Shown: positions 1 to 11,300 of the stretch, piece after piece | Layout of the letters: each line of letters opens with the position of its first letter | Position numbering within the stretch: position 1 is the first letter of the stretch | Origin: Haplomitrium mnioides | Taxonomy: Eukaryota; Marchantiophyta; Haplomitriopsida; Calobryales | NCBI GenBank assembly: GCA_049999725.1 | Contig: JBNGIS010011529.1 | Location: forward strand, 1-29,300 | DNA length: 29,300 nt | Direction of reading: 5' to 3' | Program-made: the position numbers and the translations under genes | The notes under the pieces: model-generated | What the model was told of the DNA's origin: nothing | Databases searched by the model: none | Seen by the model: the letters and a program-made list of their open reading frames with translations, nothing else

Positions 1-274
1 ATCCTCTTTCAATTTTCGTTTTGTTAAATTTTGAACCTGCCTCCTGTTTCCTTGTTGTTCGATCTTCTCCCCATTTTCGATCGCATCTTCAGCAACCAGA
101 ACCTTCCTAGATCTCTTCTTCAATTGCTCCTCCCGTTGCGGCATTCTTCTTCATGTGATTCAATTGCTTCTCCAGCAGCGACTAGTCTCCATTCGATTGC
201 TCACCAGACTCGACGGATCTTCTCTGTTCGATCGTTCCTGCAGCACAGCTCTCGTTGTTCGATTGATTTTCTCA

Positions 275-374
275 NNNNNNNNNNNNNNNNNNNNNNNNNN
301 NNNNNNNNNNNNNNNNNNNNNNNNNNNNNNNNNNNNNNNNNNNNNNNNNNNNNNNNNNNNNNNNNNNNNNNNNN
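275..374. other. Assembly gap (100 N)
   Basis: Exactly 100 undetermined bases, a conventional filler length. The real distance is unknown, and repeats on both sides may have been collapsed. Confidence 0.98.
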
Positions 375-467
375 TCTCGGTAAGGAACAGATCCTCGATA
401 GAAAGGTTCCCCTTCCGATCTACTCTTTCCTTCGAAATCAGATCCTCGAATTTTTTGAACCATCCGG

Positions 468-716
468 TCGAACTTTCGTCTCTCGAATCCGTACCTTTTT
501 CGAACTTTCAATCTCTGGCCAAATTCGAACTTTCCTCCAGTCCGATTCGAACTTTCTCACTTACTCCCCTTCAGTCCGGATAGTCTATTTATCATCCTTT
601 CGCCATTCAGATATTACTCCCCTTAGTCACTCGTAGAAAAGTTCGATGTAAGAACAATAACTCCCATAAATCCATTTCGAACTTTCGGATCATCCGCAGG
701 ACCAGTTCGAACTTTC
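468..716 (+). repeat. Six same-strand copies of TCGAACTTTC
   Basis: Exact copies lie at 468, 500, 525, 547, 677 and 707, at irregular spacing, with flanks such as atccg and cagtccg also recurring. They look like a decayed short tandem array or LTR enhancer-like repeats. Confidence 0.7.
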
Positions 717-2099
717 AAGATCATCCTTTCCTTCAGTCCGAATCGTCTACATATCACCATTTCGGCCGCTGAATCCTTTCCCCGCTTCGGATCCCTCTTA
801 AGTGGGGTGCCCCACTTCGGAAGGCTCCCTTCCGTCCCGTTCTTCGGATCGGATTCGCCGCGGACAACGGACCCGCTCTTCGGATTCTTCATTCAAATCA
901 TTCCTTACATCACTCGTTCTCATCCGATTCTTCGATTAAGGACGTCCAGCCTTCACTATTCCATTTCAAACAGCCCGCACAACAATCCATTCGTTTTCCT
1001 CTCCATTCGATCCTCAGCAAGAATTCCTCTTCTATGGCAGCTCGATCATTTGTCATCACTTCAATGTCGTCGCAGCCTTCCTTCAGTTTAATTTCGCAGT
1101 AAGAATAGGCAGCATCGCAGATCAATCAATTCCCAGCGCGGCCTTTCCACTCTTCCAGCGTGATCGCAGCTCAATTGTTCTTCAAACAGATCTCGTCGGA
1201 TCGGCTCGTTCGTCGCAACAGATTTTTCAACACAGCAGGAACGTTCTTATCAGCATTGGCTTCACGGCCCTTGTCGCTCAGCGATTCTTCCTCGCAAATC
1301 TTTCGCGCAGTCGATTTGATTCGTTCCTTCTTCTATCGATTCTCCTTGTGAATGAACTGAATTCACACCTCAATGACTTCTGCGTTGATTTTCGCTTCCC
1401 AGATCCTTTCTCGCTCTTACACATTCGCGCAGCGATCCGTTCACATCATCGGCTTCTTCGTAACAGGAATTCACATAGGGAATCGATTCATTGTGCCGCC
1501 TCACAGCTGGTTCTTCTTCTCTTCCACACAGCACCTCCGAAGTAACGCTGTCGTAGCACATCAACCTTCCCTCGCGAATCCTGCTTCGCAGCACCTTTCT
1601 CATTCGCATTCCACCAGGAGCTTGCTATATGTCCCATAAGTATCACAAGAAAACCCTGGCTAAGTATAAAGAGGATCCCCTCTCTTCCCCTCCCGAGAGG
1701 CATCCCCCTTGGGGTCTAAGGCCACTGCATAATTCTTCTCTGCCCTTGGACGGATCTAGTTCAGGGCACAGTTACCAAAGCACAAGTTCTGGGCAGGCTG
1801 TCCATCGACTAAAAAGATGGAATAAATAGATAGAAAAGTAGATAGGGGCTGGCTGGCCCTTGACAATTAGATTAGCTTTTATTTTATTTTTATTTTTCTC
1901 AAAATAATTCTCACCCTATAGCACGGCATCTTTGCCCTTTCTTCTTCTTCACAATCTACTATACTCCACTTCTTTTCCATATTCACAACTTTTCCCAAAA
2001 ACTCAAGAAATAACACTTTCCTTTATTTTTGCCGCGCCGAAAAGAGCATCCTCCACGTCGATTCCGATTCTTTTGCAGGGACTATGCTCTCACAAGAAT

Positions 2100-3930
2100 G
2101 AACAAAGCTAGAAACATCTCGAGCTAAGTTTGGCCATTATCAAGTGCGTTGAAGTAGCTCCATGGTCTTGTTTACCCCAAGATGCCTAGAGATTGGAATG
2201 TTATGTGCTTCTTGAAAATCGGTCATTTGAAGTAGATCATCTTGTAGAATATATATTTGATGGCCGTGATAGAGAATACCATCATGCATTGAAAAGACAT
2301 GATACTCATTATCTTTGACTGCCAAACATGCCATAACAAGATTAAAGAAGACATCTTTATGTAATTTTTGTCAAAGCCGACAGTGGTTGTTTCTTCAAGA
2401 TGCAATATACTAACATTTGCAACTTCCAATGTATTTGGTCGATGATCCAATTTTCATGATGATATATTAAGAATGGTATGGAACCTTCCTAGTTTGTACT
2501 CCAACTTGATATTAAAGAGTTGTAGTCAATCTTCCTATCAATAATGACGACTTGTCACATTTTCCAAGTGAATTGATTGCAGTAAAGGTCTGTGATCATT
2601 GCACATAAGTTCATGTTTTTGTAAAAGATAGTGTCTCCAAACTTTGGTAGCATAAACCATCGTCAATTGCTCTCTATCCCTTGTAGAATAATTTCTCTCC
2701 GTTGCATTTAGTCGGCGGGATATGAAGATAATCGAATGAAATCTATTCTCAAACTCTTGTTGTAACACTACTTCAATAGCAAAATTAAAGGCATCAAAAT
2801 CAGCTATAAAACTTGTATTTGGGTCATATGGTTGTAGAATTGGATGAGAAGACACCACATCCTTGAGTTATTGAAATGCATCTTACTTTTTGGTTGTCCA
2901 TTGAAACTTTGCTTCCTTACCTAGCAGATATATAAAGGGTGCAACAATATGAACATAGTAATGGATGAATCTTTGATAAAAATTTGCCAATCCATTGAAA
3001 GCTTGAACATCTTTTGCATCAATTGGTGTTGGCCACTCTGTAATAGCCTTAATTTTCTCTTCCTCCATCTTGATGCCATCTACAGAAACTTTATATCATA
3101 GGTAAGTCACTGCTTGCTTCCAAAACTCACACTTAGATTTCTTGCAATAAAACTTTCAATTGCATAGTCTTTGCAATACTTCTTCGAGATGATTACGATG
3201 CTCAGCTTCATTTTTACTAAAAATACGGATATCATCTACAAACACCAATACTGACTTATCCAATAACCGATAAAAACTCGATGCATTTGATCCATAAATA
3301 TCGCCGAAGCATTAGTAAGGCCAAATGTAAGAACCTTCCACTCAAAATGCCCATACCTTATACGAAAAGTTGTATTTGGTACATCACTTAGCTTGATAGG
3401 AATTTGCTAATAGCCACCTTAAAGATCCAACTTAGAAAATAATTATACACCGCTTAATTGATCCAACAAATCATTGTATGGTTGTTCAAACCTCAATACT
3501 TTGTACAAAAATAAAGTCTACCATCTTTATTTGGTACAAATAATATCGGAGCTCTCCAAGGTGAAGTACTATGTTGAATGAAATCCTCATGAATGAAGTC
3601 CATGAAGAGCTTGATCCAAACAACAAAGACAGACAACTCTTTCTCCACTCAATTAATATGTTGAACTAATTTAGGCTTCTTTACCAACGGTGTCGAACAC
3701 CTAAAAGAAATTTCTTACCTTGTAAGGTAACTTTAATTTGTCGTTGTATCCAATCAAATTGAGCGGCTCGATCATCAAACCAAGGCAACTATAAAATGAT
3801 GTTATATTGTACAGAAGTAATAACAAATTGCATAGATTCCACGTACTTTTTTCCAATATTTAGAAATAATAGCTTTTGAGAGCAAAATACATCATGCTTT
3901 TCGTCATAAGCCATAGTCACAACACTCTCA
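2100..3930 (-). mobile_element. Degenerate Ty3/gypsy retrotransposon polyprotein
   Basis: Reading the minus strand from 3930 down gives the usual gypsy order. A protease-end segment (LPWFDDRAAQFDWIQRQI) lies near 3720-3800. Reverse transcriptase pieces follow: SPWRAPILFVPNKDG near 3530-3570, [20 protein letters not shown] near 3300-3360, and the catalytic box FVDD at 3233-3244. The connection NGLANFYQRFI is near 2990, RNase H (ATERNYSTRDREQL, WRHYLLQKH) is at 2538-2858, and an H2C2-like integrase zinc finger (EAHNIPISRHLGVNKT) is at about 2140-2230. Several stops and frameshifts interrupt it, so it cannot encode a working polyprotein. No LTRs or integrase core were recognised, so it is a fragment. 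Confidence 0.88.
2538..2858 (-). pseudogene. Ty3/gypsy RNase H domain fragment
   Basis: An open segment of 106 codons matches the RNase H domain that follows gypsy reverse transcriptase: SFIADFDAFNFAIEVVLQQE (with the catalytic Asp region), FISRRLNATERNYSTRDREQ and WRHYLLQKHELMCNDHRPL. The end is degraded. Confidence 0.82.
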
Positions 3931-4042
3931 TTGGCCTAAATTTTGCTTTGATGATTTTGCTAACACTCTCTTTGGCCTAAATTTTGCTTTGATGACTTTG
4001 CTAACACTCTCATTGGCCTAAATTTTGCTTTGATGATTTTAG
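3921..4042. repeat. Three 41-bp tandem repeats
   Basis: Copies start at 3921, 3962 and 4003 with a unit beginning aacactctcattggcctaaa. They differ at only a few bases, and the third loses register near its end. They abut the gypsy fragment. Confidence 0.9.
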
Positions 4043-4499
4043 CAAAACATAATGACGTAAAATTTTTAAAACTTATGCTTTCTAAATTTATACCATTTAT
4101 AAGAGTGCTATTCAATGTTCTTTGAATTCTTATCAAAACTTTAATTTAATTCCAATTGTGATTCTAACGGTTGAGAATGCAACATTACTAAACCACAAAC
4201 ACTACCATAGACAAGTCAAGTTATTTTTCTCGTTCACGTAATTTGGCAATACTTGTTGAGACATTTCCAAGTTGGACAGTTAGTTTCATCATGCTAGTTA
4301 TATGATTGATTGGGCCCCGTTAGAGGCAATCCAAAAATGGGTGAAGCCGCGTTTGTGTCCTGCGCACGGTATTCTTTAGTAAAAGGCGAAAGAATAGTTC
4401 GCTATGCGCTGAACACACGGCTGGTATTACAAATTGAGTAGGAAGAGGGTATATGTATGCTCAAAGCAAAAGTACTTTACCTCCTACTTATGGGATAAC
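4043..4499. other. AT-rich intergenic DNA
   Basis: No coding region, RNA gene or known repeat was recognised here. The stretch around 4314-4440 is more GC-rich than its neighbours and did not resemble any family known to me. Confidence 0.4.
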
Positions 4500-5262
4500 T
4501 AACGCTGCCGGGTTTCTGATCGCACTCTACAGAAAAACAATGATTTTAATGGACGCGAGCTGCCCGTCATGGACCTCGGTTTTCTCAGAGTGTAATTGGT
4601 TGATGATGAGACCTTGAATCGTTGATGCGAAAATGCGGTAAATTCTGTCCACAAAACTGAGCTTACTGACTTTAGTTCTATCTAAGAGCTTGAGCAAGCT
4701 CTCCCTGCAGCAAGCCATAGCCAATCACCGCCTTTATTTTTAACCCCTAAACCTTCTAATTCCACACTGTACTGTAATCTTGTGCTTCCACGGGGAAGGA
4801 AATTCAGACACCCAAATGTGTCTGAAATCAAGCCCCCCGCGGCTCATTTCACGGTGGAGCGCGATTGAATGGCCAACAGATTTTGCCTCTGCTGTGTTGT
4901 GAAGGCGCGGATAGACAGCTGAAGGACCCGGAGGATCGAGGAGAGGAATGATATTCGACACTGGATTGGTGCCTGCGTCGAAGAAACGTGGTGCTCTTAT
5001 AGTGCTCGTCCTGCTGGGTTAGGCGTGGAGGGTTGGTATTTTACAACGGGTGTGGACCAAATGATGATGTCATGTTTTCCCCGAGAATCAGTGCTGGACG
5101 ATGCCATAATTCATCTGCTTTTCTCTGCCAATCGATGGGAGAAGAGGTTCTGCTGTAACTCTGATCTTCAGCTCCTTTTCAAATGTTGCTGGCAACTCAG
5201 GATGGTTAAACCTGAAATCAGTGTGAAGTTTTGAATATTAGCCCCTGGATTGTAGGACTTGT
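4500..5262 (+). promoter_or_regulatory. Probable promoter and 5' untranslated region of the TGD3-like gene
   Basis: This stretch is more GC-rich than its surroundings and free of recognisable transposon coding sequence. It contains an ATTGG (reverse CCAAT) near 4963, an ACGTGG element near 4987 and a weak TATA-like cttatag near 4995. It was placed by position, just upstream of the inferred first exon. No transcription start can be fixed from sequence. Confidence 0.35.
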
Positions 5263-5376
5263 ATGGAGTCGAAGCTAATGTATGGAACAACGTTAGCAGT
5301 GAAAAGAAACTCATACTCTAGAGCTCCGAGAGTTTCTTTCGCAGCTGTCAAAGGCCTTGACTTTAACTGGTGGAAG
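5263..5376 (+). CDS. TGD3: Exon 1 (inferred): start codon and transit-peptide-like region
   Basis: The ATG at 5263 opens 38 codons ending in AAG, followed by a consensus donor gtaagt at 5377. The reading phase (0) fits the exon 2 acceptor. The peptide starts [20 protein letters not shown], is rich in Ser, Arg, Lys and Ala and poor in acidic residues, as expected for a chloroplast transit peptide. It lies in a stretch free of recognisable transposon sequence. Transit peptides are not conserved, so homology cannot confirm this choice. Another first exon elsewhere in 4500-12475 is possible. Confidence 0.5.
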
Positions 5377-8300
5377 GTAAGTCCTGAACAAAATATTGCG
5401 AGTGAGATTTCAATGCTGTGTATTTTAATTGAAATTTCTTGCTGCCTTTAAAACCTGTCCCTGATGATGTGTGTAATAAAAGTTGTTGATGTATGTTGCA
5501 GCCTCATGAATGTTCGAGAATAATAAGTAGAGTAGTGACTTCCAATGACAGGAGGAAAGAGTACAGGTGATTGAGTGGCTCAAGGAGAATGCTCTTATTC
5601 TAACACTCCCACTCTGATTAGCTATAATGTATGAGCTGGAAAATGCAGCTTTTGTTTGTAGATGACTCCCACTCAACTGCATGTCGTTGAGGATGTTCAC
5701 TTGTTTGTAGACTACTCCCGATGGGCTCGGGTACTTTGGTGCAACCAATGATTTGCATGAGGGAGGAATGCCAATCCGGTGGAAGACATTTGGTGAGGAT
5801 GTCAGCTGCTTGGAATCTAGTAGGACTGTACAGAAGATGGATCTGCTTTTCCTCAACAAACTGTGAGGTGAAGAAATATTTTTTTAACTCCAAATGTTTG
5901 ATTTTGGGGTGCAAACAGGAGTTCTTGGCTAGGAGAATACATGCTTAGTTATCTGGATGAAGTTTGCAGCAGTGGATTGAGGAAAACCCAGATCCTCAAG
6001 GAGATTTCAGATCCATAAAGCCTCCTTGATTGCCTCATTGAGTGCAAGATATTCTGCGTCACAGTGCATTGTCCTACCATGCTTGTTTCCTGGAATGCCA
6101 AAGGAAAGATCCTTTTGCCATGCTGAAAATAATGCCTGATGTGGATTTCCAATCATCTTTGCAAGCTCCATGATCAGAATCTGATTATCCTTGACAGGTG
6201 ATTCCATTAGAGAAAGATCCATTGAATGTGATGCCAAGTTGAGGAGTGCCTTTCAGATAGCATAACACATGTAAGCCAGCCTGCCAATGCTCAACTGAAG
6301 GATCAGATATGAACCTGCATAACTGTCCAACTGCAAAAGTAATGTCAGGTCTGGTAGTAGTGCAAGCATACATGATTCAGAGTGGCATATGAAAATTGTT
6401 GATGATGGGGCTGGTCACTGTTGGGGTCAAGTGTGGATGCGTTAGTGGACAAATTTGTCCCAGGCACAAAAGGAGTAGAAGTTGGATGGCAAGAGGCCAT
6501 CCCAAACTCCGCAAAATTGTTCAGATTGTACCATTGTTGGTGGATTCTGAGAGTTGGCCCTACCGCTTACCAATTGAAAATCCAATAAATAGTGCAAAGG
6601 CCCTAAGCAGTCATTTCAAATGTGGATGACAGATGTTCCCTGAAGGTTGAAAATCCATCTGAACTATCAGGAAGGAGAAGAAGATCATCCACATAGACTG
6701 GCAATAATAAAAACTCCAGCATGTGCAGATTTTCTAAAGAACACACATGTATCATAAGTGCATTGAAGAAACTGTACATTTAGGATAAAAGTCTTCAATT
6801 TTTGATACCGAGCATGGGATGCTTGGTTAAGTCCATAGAGAGCCTTTAGAAGAAGACAGACTTGAGTTGGTGAGTGAGATACTTCAAAACCTGGTGGTTA
6901 CTTCTCGTAGGTGGTCTGCTGAAGATCTCCACGAAGAAAAACAGTTTTCACATCCAATTTTGGTGGATGTGCATGTCATGAGTAATGCTAATGGAAAGTA
7001 GTATGCACAGGCTGTCCATGCAAATCACAGGGGCAAATGTTTTGGAGTAGTCAATGCCTTCTTTCTGAGTGAACCTTTAGTCACAAGGTGGGCCTTGTAC
7101 CTCAGAATTTCTCCATCAGCAGAGCGGTTGTATTTGTAAAACCATTTGCAGCCAACCAGATTGTTGTCCTTGCTTTTGGGAAGTGAATCAACCAGCCTCC
7201 AAACTTGATTTTTATGGAGCGAGGGTGGTTCTCTTTTCATGGCTTCTGGCCTGGAGAGTGCATCATTAATAGTAACATGTTCATCCATGGTATTAGATGT
7301 TCCAACAAAGCTGTGGAGTTTTGGATCATATTTTTGAACAGGATTAGAGATTCGACTGGAACTCCTAGGAGGCAGCAGGGGGTGGACATTCTGATGGTTT
7401 TTCTCAAGAAGGTATAGCTGTGAATCAGGGGCTTTTGGAGAGTAATGATAGAAGGGGAGAGACTATGGGGGTGGTGGGCTCTGTGGTGAAGTCAAGAGAT
7501 GCATTGTGAGAGGGACATGATGTTGCCTTCTTCCTGTGACATTGCCCCAGCTGAGTGCTCCTGGGTTCTGATAAGCGAAGAATGTCCTTGCAGTATCATA
7601 TTTTCTGTCTAGGGACAGAAGGAAGATGGTCACTGTTTGAGCTTCTGTGAACTTAAGTCTCGAATCTGCTACACATGTGAAGAGCTTTTCCATGATGGTG
7701 ACATGTACTGCCATTGGAGTTCCTGGGGCCTGCTTGCAAGTTAAAAGCTTCTTCAGGTTAGCAAGACCTCTGCCAGCTCTCTCTGTATGAAATCTTGTCT
7801 TCAAGGCTTCCCATTTGCCATAGGCATGGGATTATTTCCCATGCTTGAAAATAAATAAAGCTGTTTGCTTTCGGTCAAAAAACAAAAAACCAAAAAAAAA
7901 ACCATAGGCATGGGATTCTTTCGTTGTGACCACTATGGCACTGGCACCAGCAGGCTTCTGGCCTTCATTTCATTTTTCCTCCAACTCTTATCTGCCAATT
8001 CTGCTGCAGTGGCTGTGTTGGAATTATCAGATTTTGACTTGATGACAATGCAGCACAAAACCATGAGAATCGTAGGAACAGGAAAAACAAAAAACGTCAG
8101 CTCCACGGAAGAGCGCGTGCATTAGCAGATTTGCGAGGGCAGAGTCGCGATGTTCTCTCCTCAGCGATAGCAGAATCTTGACCCCTTTTCCTCCTCGATA
8201 GCAGCCTCATGACCTCCTTCCAATGCCCGAAAAATGCAGCAGTCTCTATGTAGCAGAAAACACAACTCAGCGGCGACTTCCTTCCTAAATGCGATTCTCC

Positions 8301-11300
8301 TTATGATGCAAGCAAGCAAATGCATGGTGAGACACAAATGTGATTTGCAATGACGATGCGTTGAGCTTCTCTTCTATTGATGTATATACACTCTACAAAA
8401 CCAGCAATGCGCTGGAAAACAATGGGTGCCCAGGAGGTAATCTATGGGTGCGAATGGACTTGGCCAGCACCTGGAATCAAGCAGGTGCTGGTTACATGGC
8501 GTATGGACAAACGAGCAGCTCAATGGCTGCTCCAAGAAGAATTTTCTTTGTATGCGAATGCCAACATCTGCATGTGCATACATCTTCCTGCTTCCTGGAC
8601 AAAATACATAAATTGCCCAGGAAGCCTCCTGGTGGTGACATGTGAGGGTCTGCCTCATCAGCCTTTCTAGAGCCTTCTCTAAACTAGCTAACCTAAACTA
8701 GTTTAGAGAAAGTATAGTAAGAGAATTCCTTTCACAGGTGATCCTCCCATGGATCAATTCTCCTACTCTGTTTCCAGCACCAACAAAATGTGAGCTGCTT
8801 ACCATCCCTTGGATTTAGGTATTGCTCCAGCACACAGTGTGCAGCTTTCTCTGGTCCATTAACTTTATGTTTGGCTACCTTAGTAAGTATGGAGTTCTCT
8901 CAATACTTATAAAGATATAGCTTTCTCTGGTCATGGGTAACTTCCTTTGGTCTACGTCTGTCCCCTTGGTTCATTCTCCTAAAAGTTTGGTTCATAGAGA
9001 CCTTCTCATTTGCCTTTGTTCCTTCCCACCTGGATGGAATTCAACTTTCCTCGATCCTTACATTACCTGCCACACTAGATTGTTATCCTCCTGGTTTTAA
9101 GAAGTTTTGGTCTCCACCTCTAGTCGCCTGGAAGTATGCCAGAACCCTTGGACAATATTATTGTAACTGTAACTTTATAAGTAGAAGGTTAGATCAGCAA
9201 AGCCTTTTGCATATTTTAGGTGCTAACTGTGCCTTCTCTCATTTTGTTCCATTCTTAGATTCTCATTGTGGTCATGTGGTCACAGCTAATCTTGATATTC
9301 TTAATAGACCTGATCTTATAGACTTGTTTTCTCGTGGTACTAAATTTAGATGGGCTTGTCTTTCTAAACTTTCTTTGCTTAGAGCTATAGAACAAGGCCT
9401 ACAGAAGTATGGTAACTGCTTAGAAGAGTTTTTTTGCAGTACAAGGCATTATGCAACGCTGGCTGTCTAAAGTGGTTGAAATTGTGATCTAAGTTGGAGT
9501 ACTTGCCTCTTCAGCAGTCTGCTACTTCTTCATCTCCCTTAACTTGTTTAGACCTGAAAGCCTTAAAGAACTTCCAGAAACAATTTGTTATTACATACAT
9601 GGACAAATGCTGTAATAATTTTGTGTTTGTTTGTAAGAAGCATTGTGTGTCTACCATTTCTTAGGAGCTGTGCTCTTCGGTAGCACTTATCAAAGGTTGG
9701 ATATTAGTGAAGCTAATGTTTTTGAGGGTCACAACAAGTTCGTTAATCGTCACTTGTTTAAACTCAACAAGTTAGGTCCTAGACTCCCCTTTATTTGTGC
9801 TACTTGGAAGTTTATTAAGACTCCTAGAAAGCTCAGGTGTATTAATGCTACCTTTGGTACCACTCTTACTGATGTTTCAAAATGGCTTTGTTATTGTTAC
9901 AAAGCTATTCTACCTAATGTGCATGAACTTTGGGCGAACACACTTCATAAATCTAATGTTCCTTGTGAAGGTAGCTGGGTCCTGAAAGATTCTACACACT
10001 TTTATTCAAGTAATAAACTTTGTTAATTCCTCTAGAACTCTCTCAGAGAAATCCGCTCCTTTAGTTCTTCAGTGTTTTGACTTTTCTACTCTTTATACTA
10101 ATTTAGACTTAGCAGATCTTAAAACGAGAATGAGTTCGCTTATCCTCAAAGTTTTGAAGAAACAGTTTGAACTCCATTGGTTCAGATTCTTGGTTGTTCA
10201 TAAAACTGCCCTTGATTTTTAAGTACATGTGGCTTAAAAGTAAAGAAGAATTACATTCTTGGGAAAACCTGAAGTCTTTTAAGCCACAGACCTCATTTGC
10301 TGGCTGGGCTTTCTGGCAGATAATCTTCATCTCTCTTTTGGTCACTCTGTCTTTAGACAATCCATTGGGATACCTATGGGCACTAATCGTGCAGTGTACT
10401 TGGCTACGAATGAGATTTCCTCAAGAGACTTGTCAGATCTCAGGCTTGTCTTGTCTTCCTTTATAAGCTGTTGCTTGTTAGAAGGTTTGTTGATGATCTG
10501 TTTGTCCCTGATTTAAAGAACTTTTCGGATTTCATGTACTTGGTTGATCATGCCATAGGAGGAAGCATCCATCCTAGAAAGTCATGTGAGCTGAACTCTA
10601 TGTCTAATGAGAGGGGAAGCCCACCAAATATGCCAGCACTATCCAATTCCTACTTTCAGCACAGTTACGAAAAGGTAGTAGCTTCTCTTGCAACTTTTTA
10701 GATCTAGATCTGAGAAAGGCTTAGAAGTCAGTATTTTTTATAAGCATAACCAACCAGAGTATGGAGGCATTCAGATAATCAGAATGCCTCATATTGTATC
10801 TAATATCTCAGATACAGCTAAATTTAGAGTAGTCAACAGCCAATTCTTCAGGTTTATCTGTCTTTGTATCTGAAATGATGGGTCTCATTCTCCTTCTTAA
10901 GGATAAAGGTTATCCAGTTGACTTCTGCTGCCTGGATTTCTAGATGAGTGCTGTTCTTAAGTTGGCACTTGTGAGGTGACTGTGGGGATGGAGGAGTGAA
11001 CAGTTAGCAATAGGATCAGAAATAGCACTATTTTAAGGCAGGCACATGTGATGCACTTCCCCTGCCACATTCGATTATTGCTACACCCCCTGTCTGATTA
11101 CGTGCACCCATTTGTATCCTAGTGAATGCTGGTTCTTTAAGTGCACATATTCACGAGGAACCCCTTTGGGTTGCATCCTCAGCAAGCCAAAATTTTCCCA
11201 GCGAAAGGAGCAGATTGTGAGTCGTGAGCACGAGCTGAGTTGTTTTCCCGTTTTTTGACCCGCCTTCTGCATATTGAAGGAAGACAAGACACCTCACAAG

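Larger units (their letters stand above)
1..2099. other. CT-rich DNA without a recognisable gene
   Basis: The plus strand is rich in C and T and in the motif TCGAACTTTC. A TATAAAG lies near 1666, followed by a short hairpin (CCTCTC 1679-1684 with GAGAGG 1695-1700). The composition and length would suit a retrotransposon LTR or leader, but no termini, primer-binding site or protein motif supports that. Reading frames through it look non-coding. Confidence 0.4.
5460..8785 (-). mobile_element. Internally deleted Ty1/copia retrotransposon, antisense in intron 1
   Basis: On the minus strand the order is 5' LTR (8785 downward), gag (about 8100-7463), then a direct jump to the start of the copia reverse transcriptase (7288), RNase H, a polypurine tract and the start of a 3' LTR at 5605. 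Protease and integrase core are missing, so about 180 bp joins gag to the end of the integrase/RT linker. Reverse transcriptase shows [15 protein letters not shown], a YVDD box at 6684-6695 and [17 protein letters not shown]. RNase H shows [18 protein letters not shown] and [17 protein letters not shown]. Frameshifts and stops are frequent. It lies opposite to the host gene inside intron 1. Confidence 0.88.

Noticed and set aside
31-636. Long plus-strand reading frame at the left edge
   Set aside because: It runs through the N gap and consists of low-complexity CT-rich translation with no recognisable domain.
4310-4450. Possible organelle-derived or tRNA-like segment
   Set aside because: GC content differs from its surroundings, but no cloverleaf or organelle gene could be matched by eye.
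8340-8670. Overlapping plus and minus reading frames of about 100 codons
   Set aside because: They fall within the LTR that aligns with the solo LTR at 17154-18113; they are non-coding.
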